Source: Porphyromonas endodontalis ATCC 35406
GTDB lineage: Bacteria; Bacteroidota; Bacteroidia; Bacteroidales; Porphyromonadaceae
Assembly (NCBI RefSeq): GCF_000174815.1
Contig: NZ_ACNN01000035.1
Coordinates: 1 to 64,000 of the forward strand
Direction: 5' to 3'
Length of the DNA stretch: 64,000 nucleotides
The notes under the pieces were generated by a model. That model did not search any database. It worked only from the letters and a program-made list of their open reading frames with translations, and was not told where the DNA came from. A program made the position numbers and the translations under genes. This document shows, piece after piece, positions 37,766 to 46,055 of the stretch (its first letter is position 1; each line of letters opens with the position of its first letter).

Positions 37766-38722
37766 ATGAAGAAACTTATTTTATCAGTGATGCTCCTTGC
37801 ATCAGCAATGGGGACAGCCTTTGCTCAGGAAACAGACAGCAATGTAGCACTCAATCCCTATAGTCCGCTTACTTCGGGCGAACTCTTTCAAGGGATGAGC
37901 CGTGCAATCCCTAACGGGCATGTTGTCCTGCCATACGGCTTGGACGTTACCTTCGACAAAACCGTGCATCTCATCTTCCCTGCTCCCATTCGCTATGTGG
38001 ACTTGGGTTCACAGAACATCATTGCCGGGAAAGCGGAGGATGCGGAGAACGTGCTGCGTGTGAAGGCTGCCGTCAAGGACTTTGAGACGGAAACCAATAT
38101 GAGCGTTATTTGCGAGGACGGCTCGTTTTACGCTTTTAATGTAAAATATGCCGATGAGCCGGAGAAACTCAGCGTGGAGATGAAGGACTTCCTTTCTCCT
38201 GTGGACGGACGATTGCCGAGCAACCGTGCCGACATCTATTTCAAGGAACTCGGCAACGAGTCGCCCGTATTGGTCAAGCTGATGATGCAGACCATCTATC
38301 AGAACAACAGGCGCACCGTCAAGCATATCGGGGCGCAGCAGTTCGGCATGAAGTTCCTCCTTCGTGGCTTGTATGCCCATAACGGCTTGCTGTATTTCCA
38401 CACCCGTATGGAAAACGGCACGAATATGCCGTATTCGGTGGATTTTATCACTTTCAAGGTGGTGGATAAGAAGATGGCAAAGCGCACCGCCATTCAGGAG
38501 CAGGTGCTTCAGCCCTTGCGTGCCTGGCATCAGGTGATGCAGGTAAAGGGTAAGGATAGCGAACATTCTGTGTTTGTATTGGAGCAGTTTGCGCTTTCAG
38601 AAGATAAGCAACTGGAGGTAACGCTTTACGAGCGTAACGGAGGTAGAACGCTGACTTTTTATGTCGGGCAGGAAGACCTGTTGCTCGCCAAGAAGATAGA
38701 TAACCTCAAACTCAAATGGTAG
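37766..38722 (+). CDS. traN: TraN, DUF4138 (VirB9-like)
   Basis: 318 aa. The signal peptide ends AFAQ near residue 21. The beta-rich domain contains VTFDKTVHLIFPAPIRYVDL, characteristic of DUF4138/TraN. Its N-terminal region resembles VirB9, an outer-membrane-core subunit. The following traO start overlaps or abuts its stop. Confidence 0.92.
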   Translation: MKKLILSVMLLASAMGTAFAQETDSNVALNPYSPLTSGELFQGMSRAIPNGHVVLPYGLDVTFDKTVHLIFPAPIRYVDLGSQNIIAGKAEDAENVLRVKAAVKDFETETNMSVICEDGSFYAFNVKYADEPEKLSVEMKDFLSPVDGRLPSNRADIYFKELGNESPVLVKLMMQTIYQNNRRTVKHIGAQQFGMKFLLRGLYAHNGLLYFHTRMENGTNMPYSVDFITFKVVDKKMAKRTAIQEQVLQPLRAWHQVMQVKGKDSEHSVFVLEQFALSEDKQLEVTLYERNGGRTLTFYVGQEDLLLAKKIDNLKLKW

Positions 38723-38727
38723 ACTTT

Positions 38728-39309
38728 ATGAAGAACAAACTCATTTTATCGACTTGCGTTGTGGTGGCTATGGCTTTTAGTTTGCCGTCGCACGCACAGC
38801 GTCTGATACCCAAACAGAGGGGAATGGAAGTCGTGGGCAGCGTTCCCCTTATCAAAGGCGAAAAACTCTTTGCCAAGGATAACTTCGGTGTGGGCGTATC
38901 GCTCATCCGTTATTTGAAGCGTGAGAAGTATGTCTTTGTCTTGGCAGAGTATGAACAGCAGAATATGCCTTATAGGGATTATGGCGTGAAACTCAAAGAT
39001 GCGCTCCTGCACTTGGGCTATATGCACCCGATTCTCTCCGACAATGGAAAGAACGTGTTTCTCTATGGCGGCATATCTGCTTTGGGTGGCTACGAAGAAA
39101 TCAACGAGGACAAGAAGCTGCTGCCCGATAGGGCAACGCTGCTCGACCGTTCACGCTTCGTCTATGGCGGTGCCGTGCATGGCTCGGTGGAGGTGTTCCT
39201 CACGGACAGACTTCTGTTTCTTGTCAAGGCACAGGGGCGGTTGCTCTTCGGCTCAGACGTACATCGTTTCCGTCCTGTACTATCGGCAGGACTTAGGTTT
39301 AATCTTTAA
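38728..39309 (+). CDS. traO: TraO, conjugal transfer outer-membrane protein
   Basis: 193 aa from MKNKLILS at 38728; an ATG at 38716 overlaps the traN stop and would place four extra residues before the signal peptide. Residues 1-24 are a signal peptide ending SHAQ. The rest alternates hydrophobic and polar residues as in a small beta-barrel (FLTDRLLFLVKAQGRLLFGS) and ends in LRFNL, a typical outer-membrane C-terminus. Confidence 0.88.
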   Translation: MKNKLILSTCVVVAMAFSLPSHAQRLIPKQRGMEVVGSVPLIKGEKLFAKDNFGVGVSLIRYLKREKYVFVLAEYEQQNMPYRDYGVKLKDALLHLGYMHPILSDNGKNVFLYGGISALGGYEEINEDKKLLPDRATLLDRSRFVYGGAVHGSVEVFLTDRLLFLVKAQGRLLFGSDVHRFRPVLSAGLRFNL

Positions 39310-39321
39310 GCAAGAAGAAAA

Positions 39322-39783
39322 ATGAAAAAGAAGATTTTAAGTTCAATATGGGTAATGGGCGTGCTTGCCCTTGCTGTGTTTTGTCTATCTGCTTGTACTC
39401 GGGAGCTGGATGTTCAGCAGTCCTATCCGTTCACGCTCGAAGTGATGCCCGTGCAGAAGGACATTGTCAAAGGACAGACGGCAGAGATACGTTGCACGCT
39501 CAAACGTGGGGGAGATTTTGCCGACACGCACTACACCATCCGATATTTTCAGCCCGACGGCAAAGGAACACTGAAGATGGACGATGGCACGGTGTTCAAG
39601 CCCAACGACCGCTATCCGCTCACCAAGGACGTGTTCCGCTTGTACTATACTTCGTTATCATCCGACCACCAGACGATTGACGTATATGTGGAGGATAGTT
39701 TTGGTAAGGTCCAGCAGCTGACCTTTAGTTTCAACAACGGGCGGGAAGAAGGCAAGGACAAGCATGCATTTTCTCGCCACTAA
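39322..39783 (+). CDS. traQ: TraQ, DUF3872 lipoprotein
   Basis: 153 aa. A lipoprotein signal with lipobox LSAC (Cys at about residue 25) is followed by an immunoglobulin-like beta domain (DUF3872). In CTnDOT the primase gene traP lies between traO and traQ; here traQ follows traO directly, 12 bp later, so traP is missing. Confidence 0.88.
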   Translation: MKKKILSSIWVMGVLALAVFCLSACTRELDVQQSYPFTLEVMPVQKDIVKGQTAEIRCTLKRGGDFADTHYTIRYFQPDGKGTLKMDDGTVFKPNDRYPLTKDVFRLYYTSLSSDHQTIDVYVEDSFGKVQQLTFSFNNGREEGKDKHAFSRH

Positions 39784-39794
39784 GAACATAACTG

Positions 39795-40301
39795 ATGCGA
39801 ACGATAAATTCTTTCATTTTACTTTGTGTATTCTGCCTGTTCTGTCAGCCGACCCTTGCCCGGCGCAGGGTGCGGTTGACAGACTTGCCGCCTTTTGAGC
39901 GTGCGGTGGTTGTCGTAAAATATTTTGAGGGACTGCACGGAAAGGGCTGTTATCCGTACGTCGGATATGGGCATCAGTTGCAGCCGGGCGAGCATTTCTC
40001 TTCCAATATGACGGAACGGCAGGCGGACTCGCTGCTCCGAGCCGACCTTTGGAAATGCTTTGAATACTTCAAAGGTTATGGCAAGGATGCCCTGCTGCTG
40101 ACCTTGCTTGCCTACAACGTGGGCGTTGGGCGATTACTCGGTTATGGCAAGCACCCCAAAAGCCGACTGCTGCAAAAGATAGAGGCAGGGGACAGAAACA
40201 TCTATCGGGAGTATGTCTCGTTCTGCCGGCACAAGGGCAAGGTCTTGAGAGGATTAGTCAAACGGAGACATGTGGAGTATGCCTTGTTCTTTCTTCCTTA
40301 G
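39795..40301 (+). CDS. Secreted GH24-type lysozyme (transfer muramidase)
   Basis: 168 aa. The signal peptide is about 1-22 (LCVFCLFCQPTLA). The lysozyme domain starts with the catalytic Glu in VKYFEGLHGKGCYPYVGYGH (Glu at about 45), followed by LLTLLAYNVGVGRLLG and a basic tail. This matches phage-type (GH24) muramidases. As the last gene of the tra operon it probably opens the peptidoglycan for channel assembly, the job of VirB1-like enzymes. Confidence 0.88.
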   Translation: MRTINSFILLCVFCLFCQPTLARRRVRLTDLPPFERAVVVVKYFEGLHGKGCYPYVGYGHQLQPGEHFSSNMTERQADSLLRADLWKCFEYFKGYGKDALLLTLLAYNVGVGRLLGYGKHPKSRLLQKIEAGDRNIYREYVSFCRHKGKVLRGLVKRRHVEYALFFLP

Positions 40302-40405
40302 CAAATATGAAATGTAATTTCTTTGCGACTTTCTTTTGCTTCTTTGCTTTGGTCGCCTGCTTGTTCAAAGACAAAGACGAGTTGTTGAGCAAAGCGAAAA
40401 AAAGA

Positions 40406-40434
40406 AGCCACGCAAATTTTCGGTTTGCGTGGCT
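40406..40434. terminator. Bidirectional terminator between the tra and PcfJ groups
   Basis: A perfect 11-bp stem, AGCCACGCAAA (40406-40416) with 40424-40434. On the minus strand a run of T follows (40397-40403); on the plus strand the T-run is weaker (CTTGATTTTATT). It closes both converging operons. The frame 40307-40534 (+) reads through it and is not a gene. Confidence 0.8.
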
Positions 40435-40459
40435 CTTGATTTTATTAAAGATGCTATTT

Positions 40460-40678
40460 CTACACTTTCGTTATTCTGTCTATTCGTTTGTTGGGGTGTA
40501 TATCGAAAGCCCAGTTTATCTCATCATCGGGTAAGGTACTGTGAATGCTTCCACCCATTACCAACCCACAATTTTGCAGGACTTTCTGCCGTGCTTCCTC
40601 ATTGCTCTCAGCAACCACATCGAATACGCCGTCAAAAACATATTGCGTATATACCAAAAATCTTTGTTTCTTCTTCAT
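40460..40678 (-). CDS. Small protein of unknown function
   Basis: 72 aa from MKKKQRFL at 40678. The frame is open back to 40759 but would overlap the upstream gene by 70 bp. It reads like a small alpha/beta domain (FDVVAESNEEARQKVLQNCG). I do not recognise the family. It is the last gene of the minus-strand group. Confidence 0.6.
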   Translation of the reverse strand: MKKKQRFLVYTQYVFDGVFDVVAESNEEARQKVLQNCGLVMGGSIHSTLPDDEINWAFDIHPNKRIDRITKV

Positions 40679-40689
40679 AATTTCCAATC

Positions 40690-40944
40690 TTAAAATTCGA
40701 CCTTTAATAATCTGTACTGCTTTGGCTCTCCATTGGATAATTTGCGGTGTGTGAGCCAAAAGTGATGTGCGCCATAGCCGTATGCAAAGAATTTGTCAAG
40801 TTCCGTTTCTTCAGCTATTTTGCTGATTGCCGTCCTTAACTCTTCCTCGTTGTCGGATAGGGTTATTGCGTTGATAACCCTGATGAGTATGTGCGGTATC
40901 TCGTCTGCACAGTTATAGATAATGTTTTCAATCTCTGTTTTCAT
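40690..40944 (-). CDS. Small protein of unknown function
   Basis: 84 aa, mostly helical with an aromatic C-terminal part (FFAYGYGAHHFWLTHRKLSN). No family recognised. It lies 25 bp after pcfJ and 11 bp before the next small gene, so it is part of the same operon. Confidence 0.6.
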   Translation of the reverse strand: MKTEIENIIYNCADEIPHILIRVINAITLSDNEEELRTAISKIAEETELDKFFAYGYGAHHFWLTHRKLSNGEPKQYRLLKVEF

Positions 40945-40969
40945 ATTTCTAATTATTTAACGGTTCATA

Positions 40970-42244
40970 CTATGCCGTTGCCTTCATTCGCTGACTGATG
41001 AGTCTTCGGTTGGCATTGACAAGGTTCACTATCTGCTCGTGATACTCCGTATTCTTGTTGCACACGCCACGACTTTGCACCACTTCCAATGTTTTCAGTG
41101 AGACTTCAATCGTCTCTATCCGTCTACCCTCAATCGTAGCCGATAGGATTAGTGAGTCCTCTTTAAGATAATATTCGTTGGAAAATAGACAATGGTGCAT
41201 TGATACGGCTTCTTTCAAATGCTCCTGCACACTTTCCAATACATGGACTTGGATTGTTCCGTCTGTGAAACGGATGCCGAAGAACTTGGATTTAAGTTCC
41301 TTGAAACGCTTTTCATTTTCCATTGCCTTTTGCTGTTTCTTGGCAAGTTCCTCCTTTTCTCTTTGCGTGAGCAGTTCTCTATGTCTGCGGTCGTGTTCGG
41401 CATGGAGGTCGGCAGGACAAAGATGTTTCGGGCTGTGTATGTCCTTTCCCAGTCTGCGGAGCATATCCACATAGTCGCACCAAAGGGAAATATCCGTTAT
41501 ATCGTAGCCGTTGCGGACTGCAATCTTATAGGATTGCCAATAATCGTCAAACGCTCTTCTTTTGCCAAGAAAATAGCGCAGGTGGTCTGTACGTCCCGAC
41601 TTCATCAATGTTTCGGCACGGCTGTCGGAAAGCAATGCAGGAATGAGTGTTGTCGGAGCAATGTCGTGAAAATCATCCTTAAAACCATTCCTGCGGAGTG
41701 TGTCCGTAACCTTGAACTTGGGATATATCTGCGAATAGGCTGCATATCGGTAGGCTTCGTTGTCGTTGCGGATTGCCATAGGTGCGCAATAGGAGAATGT
41801 ATCAACGTATCTCCCCAATACTCTCTGAACGGCAACAATTGTCTTTCGTCCTTGTGCGTTCCACCAATACTGACCGATTTCAAGCGCATAGTGCTCTGCC
41901 TTGCAGCCTTTCTCCATTTCAGCTACGAGGAGGAACATACGCAACACTTGGTATTCTCCACAAGCGGTAAGTGTGGTGAAATACCGCTTTTGTTGCAATT
42001 TCCTTTGGAATGTCTCCTTGACCTGCAACTTTGCCCTGCAGTGAGGGCAAGTGCAAGTATCGGCAGGCTTTTCCATTATCCAACTATGCCCGCAATCCAT
42101 ACAAGTGGTGCGACCCTTGGGCAAGCGGTAGGCGAAGTGGTCTATGCACTCACGGAATGCCCATTTGCTTTGTGTTGTGGTTATCGGGCGAAGATGCTTG
42201 CTTTGTTCCAAAACTGCCTCTTCAAATTTGTTTCTTGGTTTCAT
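40970..42244 (-). CDS. pcfJ: PcfJ-like protein
   Basis: 424 aa. Residues about 35-70 have a zinc-binding pair, CMDCGHSW and CTCPHCRAKL. The C-terminal part holds the PcfJ signature region LKEAVSMHHCLFSNEYYLKE and EYHEQIVNLV. PcfJ was named from the enterococcal plasmid pCF10, and homologues are common in Bacteroidetes ICEs; the biochemical role is not known. The gene starts 4 bp after pcfK. Confidence 0.82.
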   Translation of the reverse strand: MKPRNKFEEAVLEQSKHLRPITTTQSKWAFRECIDHFAYRLPKGRTTCMDCGHSWIMEKPADTCTCPHCRAKLQVKETFQRKLQQKRYFTTLTACGEYQVLRMFLLVAEMEKGCKAEHYALEIGQYWWNAQGRKTIVAVQRVLGRYVDTFSYCAPMAIRNDNEAYRYAAYSQIYPKFKVTDTLRRNGFKDDFHDIAPTTLIPALLSDSRAETLMKSGRTDHLRYFLGKRRAFDDYWQSYKIAVRNGYDITDISLWCDYVDMLRRLGKDIHSPKHLCPADLHAEHDRRHRELLTQREKEELAKKQQKAMENEKRFKELKSKFFGIRFTDGTIQVHVLESVQEHLKEAVSMHHCLFSNEYYLKEDSLILSATIEGRRIETIEVSLKTLEVVQSRGVCNKNTEYHEQIVNLVNANRRLISQRMKATA

Positions 42245-42248
42245 AAGC

Positions 42249-42668
42249 TTAAAAATCGAATAGTGATGGTTGTACTTGGGTTGCTATGTTCTCGGTCTTT
42301 TTCACTCGTGTGTTACGACTCTGTATTTTGGCAAGTTCCTCACGCTGATATTGCTTAATGGCTTCCTGCCTTGCTTCGGCTTTTTCTTCTTCCGTTAGTT
42401 CCACAACGTGATTAACGGCTACTTGGCAGGAAACAGCCTTACCCACCTCTATATCGTCTTCATCATAGTAGTGAACAGCCATAGAGAAGATTTCATCATC
42501 ATCAAAGCCGTTGCAACCGCTTTTCTGCACTTCATTAAGAATGTAGGTGATGCACTCCTCGATATTCTTGTTCGGTTTCATCAAGTTAGGGGCAAACAAA
42601 GGGTCTGTCATAGCACGCTGATTGAGATACTCGGCTATTGTCCGTGTGAAATGTTCTGTTCCTTTCAT
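42249..42668 (-). CDS. pcfK: PcfK-like protein
   Basis: 139 aa. The N-terminal ~95 residues match the PcfK family (FTRTIAEYLNQRAMTDPLFA, FDDDEIFSMAVHYYDEDDIE). The C-terminal ~45 residues are a charged helix that ends in PSLFDF, resembling a sliding-clamp-binding peptide (QxxLFxF) of the kind found on DNA-processing proteins. It is always seen next to PcfJ. Confidence 0.82.
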   Translation of the reverse strand: MKGTEHFTRTIAEYLNQRAMTDPLFAPNLMKPNKNIEECITYILNEVQKSGCNGFDDDEIFSMAVHYYDEDDIEVGKAVSCQVAVNHVVELTEEEKAEARQEAIKQYQREELAKIQSRNTRVKKTENIATQVQPSLFDF

Positions 42669-42690
42669 TGTCGTATATGTTTTGATGTTG

Positions 42691-43122
42691 TTAATACTTG
42701 GGAATTTCTACTATTTGATTGATGCGTCCATACAGGTAGGCTCTTAGGCTTGTTCTGTCGGGTGCGTAATACTCTGTCCATTGTCCGTACTGATTGACAA
42801 GGTATTTCTTCAGTACATCGAAGAAGTCAAACCTCCAGCCTTGCAGGGGCACGGCTGTGCGGAAGTAGGTGTTTGAGTTTACGGCTTCACATAGCCAATT
42901 TTTCTCTTCACGACTCATCTGTTCGCCACAATTGAGTTTCAGACGAAGAAGATAAACCTTGCTATTACAAAGGCTCTCCAAAGGGGGAACATCCCATTGT
43001 ACAAACTTAATTGCCAACACTTGCTCACTCTTTTCAGCCGTAGGGTTAATGCGGTAATGAGAGGAGGAGCTATATCCTTTGCTGTTCATCGAAGATGTTG
43101 TATTTACTTTTTGCTTATCCAT
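42691..43122 (-). CDS. Conserved ICE protein of unknown function
   Basis: 143 aa from MDKQKVNT at 43122. The frame runs up to 43434, but that part overlaps a terminator hairpin and looks non-coding. It has a helical middle (VYLLRLKLNCGEQMSREEKN) and an aromatic C-terminal region (WRFDFFDVLKKYLVNQYGQW). No family recognised. It precedes pcfK by 22 bp in the same operon. Bases 43123-43400 hold no other gene. Confidence 0.65.
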   Translation of the reverse strand: MDKQKVNTTSSMNSKGYSSSSHYRINPTAEKSEQVLAIKFVQWDVPPLESLCNSKVYLLRLKLNCGEQMSREEKNWLCEAVNSNTYFRTAVPLQGWRFDFFDVLKKYLVNQYGQWTEYYAPDRTSLRAYLYGRINQIVEIPKY

Positions 43123-43400
43123 AGCGACATTTTTTTTATGCGTCCAAAGATCGGAGTATGCTGATTCCTTTTTGTAGCAAAATAGAGGTAGCGGGGTGGG
43201 CTTGCACAAGGTTTTGGCGGAAAATACAACCCGTAGGTGTGGAGATTTTCCAGACAAACCAAGCGGCACAGACCTTTTGAAAGCCACAAGCCCCGTACTA
43301 CCTTTGCGGATAAAAAGGGAACAGCATCCGTCTTCTTCATTTCGCATATTGTGGAGCATTGGAAAGGAAGCGAAAGTGCAACGCCCATAGTGGGAAATAG

Positions 43401-43435
43401 AAAAGGTGGCTATCTCGAAATGTGAGATAACCACC
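43401..43435 (-). terminator. Terminator after the small membrane-protein gene
   Basis: GGTGGCTATCTC (43405-43416) pairs with GAGATAACCACC (43424-43435) with one mismatch. On the minus strand four T follow (43401-43404). It separates the 43476-43823 gene from the PcfK/PcfJ group. Confidence 0.65.
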
Positions 43436-43475
43436 TGATGAACGATAAATGAAAGGTATTACAAAGCCGTGCTTC

Positions 43476-43823
43476 TCAAAGCACGCAAAGCAGGATGGCA
43501 CAGAGTATCGCCAGCCAGAAGAGAATGCTCAGCAGCGTAAAGGTAATTTGGAGAATGACTCTGACAATAAAGCGTAGTATCAGAAAACCTGCAATGACTG
43601 ACAAGGCGGTAACGACCTGTGGCGTTACTATCTTCGAGATAAGCCAAACGACACCGATAACGATGGAAAGCAGGATAGCGAGTTCGATGAAGCGTGTCCA
43701 AGAGAAGCGGCGGACTTGCTTGGGAGAAATCGACTGCTGCTTGATTTTATCGGTTTTGTTCGATACGTCTGCCTTGATGAAGGCAGGTGTGTGAATGTCT
43801 TGATTCATGATGATTGTATTCAT
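43476..43823 (-). CDS. Small inner-membrane protein, unknown function
   Basis: 115 aa; a second ATG six codons in is possible. The N-terminal ~45 residues are polar and basic. Then come two or three membrane helices (FIELAILLSIVIGVVWLISK, VVTALSVIAGFLILRFIVRV, FTLLSILFWLAILCAILLCV). No family recognised. Its place in the integrase-side group suggests an accessory ICE role. Confidence 0.65.
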   Translation of the reverse strand: MNTIIMNQDIHTPAFIKADVSNKTDKIKQQSISPKQVRRFSWTRFIELAILLSIVIGVVWLISKIVTPQVVTALSVIAGFLILRFIVRVILQITFTLLSILFWLAILCAILLCVL

Positions 43824-43962
43824 AATCGGAGCTTTTAATAGTTCAAGAGCAATAACAAGATGCGCAGACTACACAAAGACAAGTGTTTGCAAAACTCTTG
43901 TCGTGTGGAGTGGAGCGTTTATCTTGGCTCTTGACACTACAAAAGCTCCCGATGGTGCTGCA

Positions 43963-44427
43963 TCAAGTCATGTTCTCACCGCCTATCGTTGGCAGACCAT
44001 TGACCTCAATGAGCAGAACGATTGTTCCTGTCAGTTCGGTGTAGAGTTTCTCATATTCCGGACTTGCGCCGAAGTCGTCCGTCAGCTCATACTTGTCGAA
44101 AACGCTTTGCACAGACTTGTTCTTCAGAAGTATCGGGGAGAGCTTTTCGGGGAGTGGAGAGGGCAGTTCTTTCTCAAACTCATTCTCCAAGACAGACACA
44201 AGCGTATCGTACTTTGAGAAATGCAGTCCTCTATACAACACTTCGCTTGCCATACTCTCAGCTTCGGGATGCGAGAAGCCTTGTGCCACTGCATCGCAGT
44301 AGGTGGTAAGAGCTTCGTCGGTTCTTGCCGTTATGAATGGTTTGTCACTCAGCATTTCGGGGAAATGCTCACTGAGGTAGTTCTCTAACTTCAGACGGAA
44401 GTAGGATAGTTCTTTCTTAGTTGTCAT
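43963..44427 (-). CDS. DUF1896 protein
   Basis: 154 aa. The sequence LSYFRLKLENYLSEHFPEML with CDAVAQGFSHPEAESMASEV fits DUF1896, a helical family found next to integrases in Bacteroidetes ICEs. The function is unknown. It is 33 bp downstream of the integrase gene, probably co-transcribed with it. Confidence 0.85.
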   Translation of the reverse strand: MTTKKELSYFRLKLENYLSEHFPEMLSDKPFITARTDEALTTYCDAVAQGFSHPEAESMASEVLYRGLHFSKYDTLVSVLENEFEKELPSPLPEKLSPILLKNKSVQSVFDKYELTDDFGASPEYEKLYTELTGTIVLLIEVNGLPTIGGENMT

Positions 44428-44460
44428 AATCTTCTTGGTTTAGGGTTATACATTATTATA

Positions 44461-45687
44461 TTATCGGATGCCCATCGCCTTATTGAACTTGCCGAGCTTA
44501 TCGGCGAGTTGCTCCATATCATGCTCTATCTTCTTGTTGGTTATGCGGGCATATATTTGTGTGGTCTTGATGTTAGTATGCCCCAACATCTTCGATACAC
44601 TTTCCATCGGAACGCCCTTACTCAAAGACATGGTGGCAAATGTATGCCGGGCAAGGTGGAAGGTCAGGTTCTTCTTGACACCGCAAAGGTCGGCTATTTC
44701 TTTCAAATATGCGTTGGTTTTCTGATTGGTCAGTATGGGGAATAATTTGCCGTCCCGATAGGTCTTTCCACTATACTTTGCAATGATGCGCTTCGGAATA
44801 TCGAGAAGTAGGACATTTGCTTCCACGCTTGTTTTCTGCCTTTTGGTCATAATCCACTGCTTGTCATCAAGTGTAACGATGTTGTCCGGTGTGAGATTGG
44901 ATACGTCGATATATGCCAACCCTGTGAAGCAGGAGAAGATGAAAACATCCCTTACCAGTTCCAAACGCTGGATGCCGAAATCTTTGTTGGCTATCTTCAT
45001 GATTTCCTCGTCCGTGAGGAAACCACGGTTTACCGGCTCCAAGTGGAAGCGGTGATTAAGGAAGGGATCGTGATGCAAGACACCCATTTTCTGCCCTAAG
45101 ATGACAATGGTCTTAAAAGTCTTCATCGTTTTAGTTGCCGTATTGGCATTCTGTCCAACAGCTGTGCGAAGATAAATATCAAATTCTCGGATAACCGTAT
45201 AAGTCAGCTCTGACAGCTTGATGTCTGCTCTTCTGTAGTCGTTTTGCAGGAACTCCAAGAAGTGCCGCCTGCAAACATTGTATTTTTGCAGTGTGGCAGC
45301 ACTTACAGAAATGCCGACTTGTTGGGCAATATCCGCATTGTGCTTATCGAAAAGTTGCGACAGGGTGTCTATATCCTCTTTTTTACCTAAGAACTCTGCC
45401 TTGATGCGTTCCAAGCACAAATCGGAGCTATCTTCCAACTTACGATAGATGTTTTGCAAGCCATTACGAATGTTGTCCAACTCGAGATTGGTACTCAGAA
45501 CGTCGGTTGTACGACCTTTGAGTTTCTCATTCTCTTTGTCCCAGAGGGATTGCACTACGGCAATTCCCGTGGAACCAAGTGAAAGACGTTCGTTGTTGAG
45601 ATAGATTCTCAACATCACCGGTGTCTTTCCCTCCTTGTTTACATAGTTGCTTCTAAGATAGAAGACTGTTCTGAAAATTGACTTCAT
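44461..45687 (-). CDS. int: Tyrosine recombinase, ICE integrase (IntDOT-like)
   Basis: 408 aa from MKSIFRTV at 45687. The frame extends up to 46038, but that stretch holds the repeated sites and the tRNA terminator and is not coding. Residues 1-100 are the arm-binding domain, about 105-200 the core-binding SAM-like domain, and about 220-400 the catalytic domain. Catalytic residues seen: His344-x-x-Arg347 (HLARHTF), His370 (LGHT) and Tyr379 (QIYARI). The usual first Arg is replaced by Ala258 (CFTGLAYIDV); IntDOT is also known to lack this Arg. It catalyses integration at, and excision from, tRNA-Ser. Its location next to the tRNA is typical. Confidence 0.95.
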   Translation of the reverse strand: MKSIFRTVFYLRSNYVNKEGKTPVMLRIYLNNERLSLGSTGIAVVQSLWDKENEKLKGRTTDVLSTNLELDNIRNGLQNIYRKLEDSSDLCLERIKAEFLGKKEDIDTLSQLFDKHNADIAQQVGISVSAATLQKYNVCRRHFLEFLQNDYRRADIKLSELTYTVIREFDIYLRTAVGQNANTATKTMKTFKTIVILGQKMGVLHHDPFLNHRFHLEPVNRGFLTDEEIMKIANKDFGIQRLELVRDVFIFSCFTGLAYIDVSNLTPDNIVTLDDKQWIMTKRQKTSVEANVLLLDIPKRIIAKYSGKTYRDGKLFPILTNQKTNAYLKEIADLCGVKKNLTFHLARHTFATMSLSKGVPMESVSKMLGHTNIKTTQIYARITNKKIEHDMEQLADKLGKFNKAMGIR

Positions 45688-45703
45688 ACTTTGCTTGTTT
45701 TTA

Positions 45704-45909
45704 ATTGTAGCCAATAACAGAGAAATTGTAGCCGGACAGATGGCTGATTGTAGCCAAAAGTCCATTGTTTCAATCTCTGTAGACCGGCCACAAAGTTCTA
45801 CATAATTGTTTGAATAACAGCAAAATACAAGTACTCTAAACGAACTCTCTACGAACTCTTGGCTACAATTTTTGGGAGGCTCAAAAAAATGTAGCCAGAT
45901 TGTAGCCAC
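45704..45909. repeat. Cluster of ATTGTAGCC(A) sites next to the integrase gene
   Basis: Copies on the plus strand: ATTGTAGCCA at 45704-45713, ATTGTAGCCG at 45725-45734, ATTGTAGCCA at 45747-45756, GTAGCCA at 45891-45897 and ATTGTAGCCA at 45899-45908; one inverted copy TTGGCTACAAT at 45859-45869. They lie between int and attR and match the left-end copies at 1318-1337 and 1466-1479. They look like integrase arm-type sites; some overlap the int promoter region, so they may also give self-control. Confidence 0.65.
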
Positions 45910-45970
45910 AGAAGAGTATTTTGGGCGTTCATACGACCTTTTTACGTACTCTGAAAGCTTGAATGGGCAT

Positions 45971-46009
45971 AAAATAAAAGTGTCGTAACTCCTTGAAATT
46001 ACGACACTT
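45971..46009 (-). terminator. ICE-borne terminator for tRNA-Ser
   Basis: An 11-bp stem AAGTGTCGTAA (45978-45988) with 45999-46009 and a 10-base loop; on the minus strand it is followed by TTTTATTTT. It has the same stem and loop lengths as the displaced terminator at 1152-1186 and lies 47 bases after the tRNA 3' end. Confidence 0.75.
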
Positions 46010-46055
46010 ACAGATTTTTGAAGTTTTTGTCTACTCATTTTACAGAGTACTTCAA

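Noticed and set aside
40307-40534. 75-aa hydrophobic frame after the lysozyme gene
   Set aside because: It reads through a perfect 11-bp terminator hairpin at 40406-40434 and into the opposite operon.
45688-46038. 117-residue N-terminal extension of the integrase frame
   Set aside because: The region holds the repeated GTAGCCA sites and the tRNA-Ser terminator; the family starts at MKSIFRTV.
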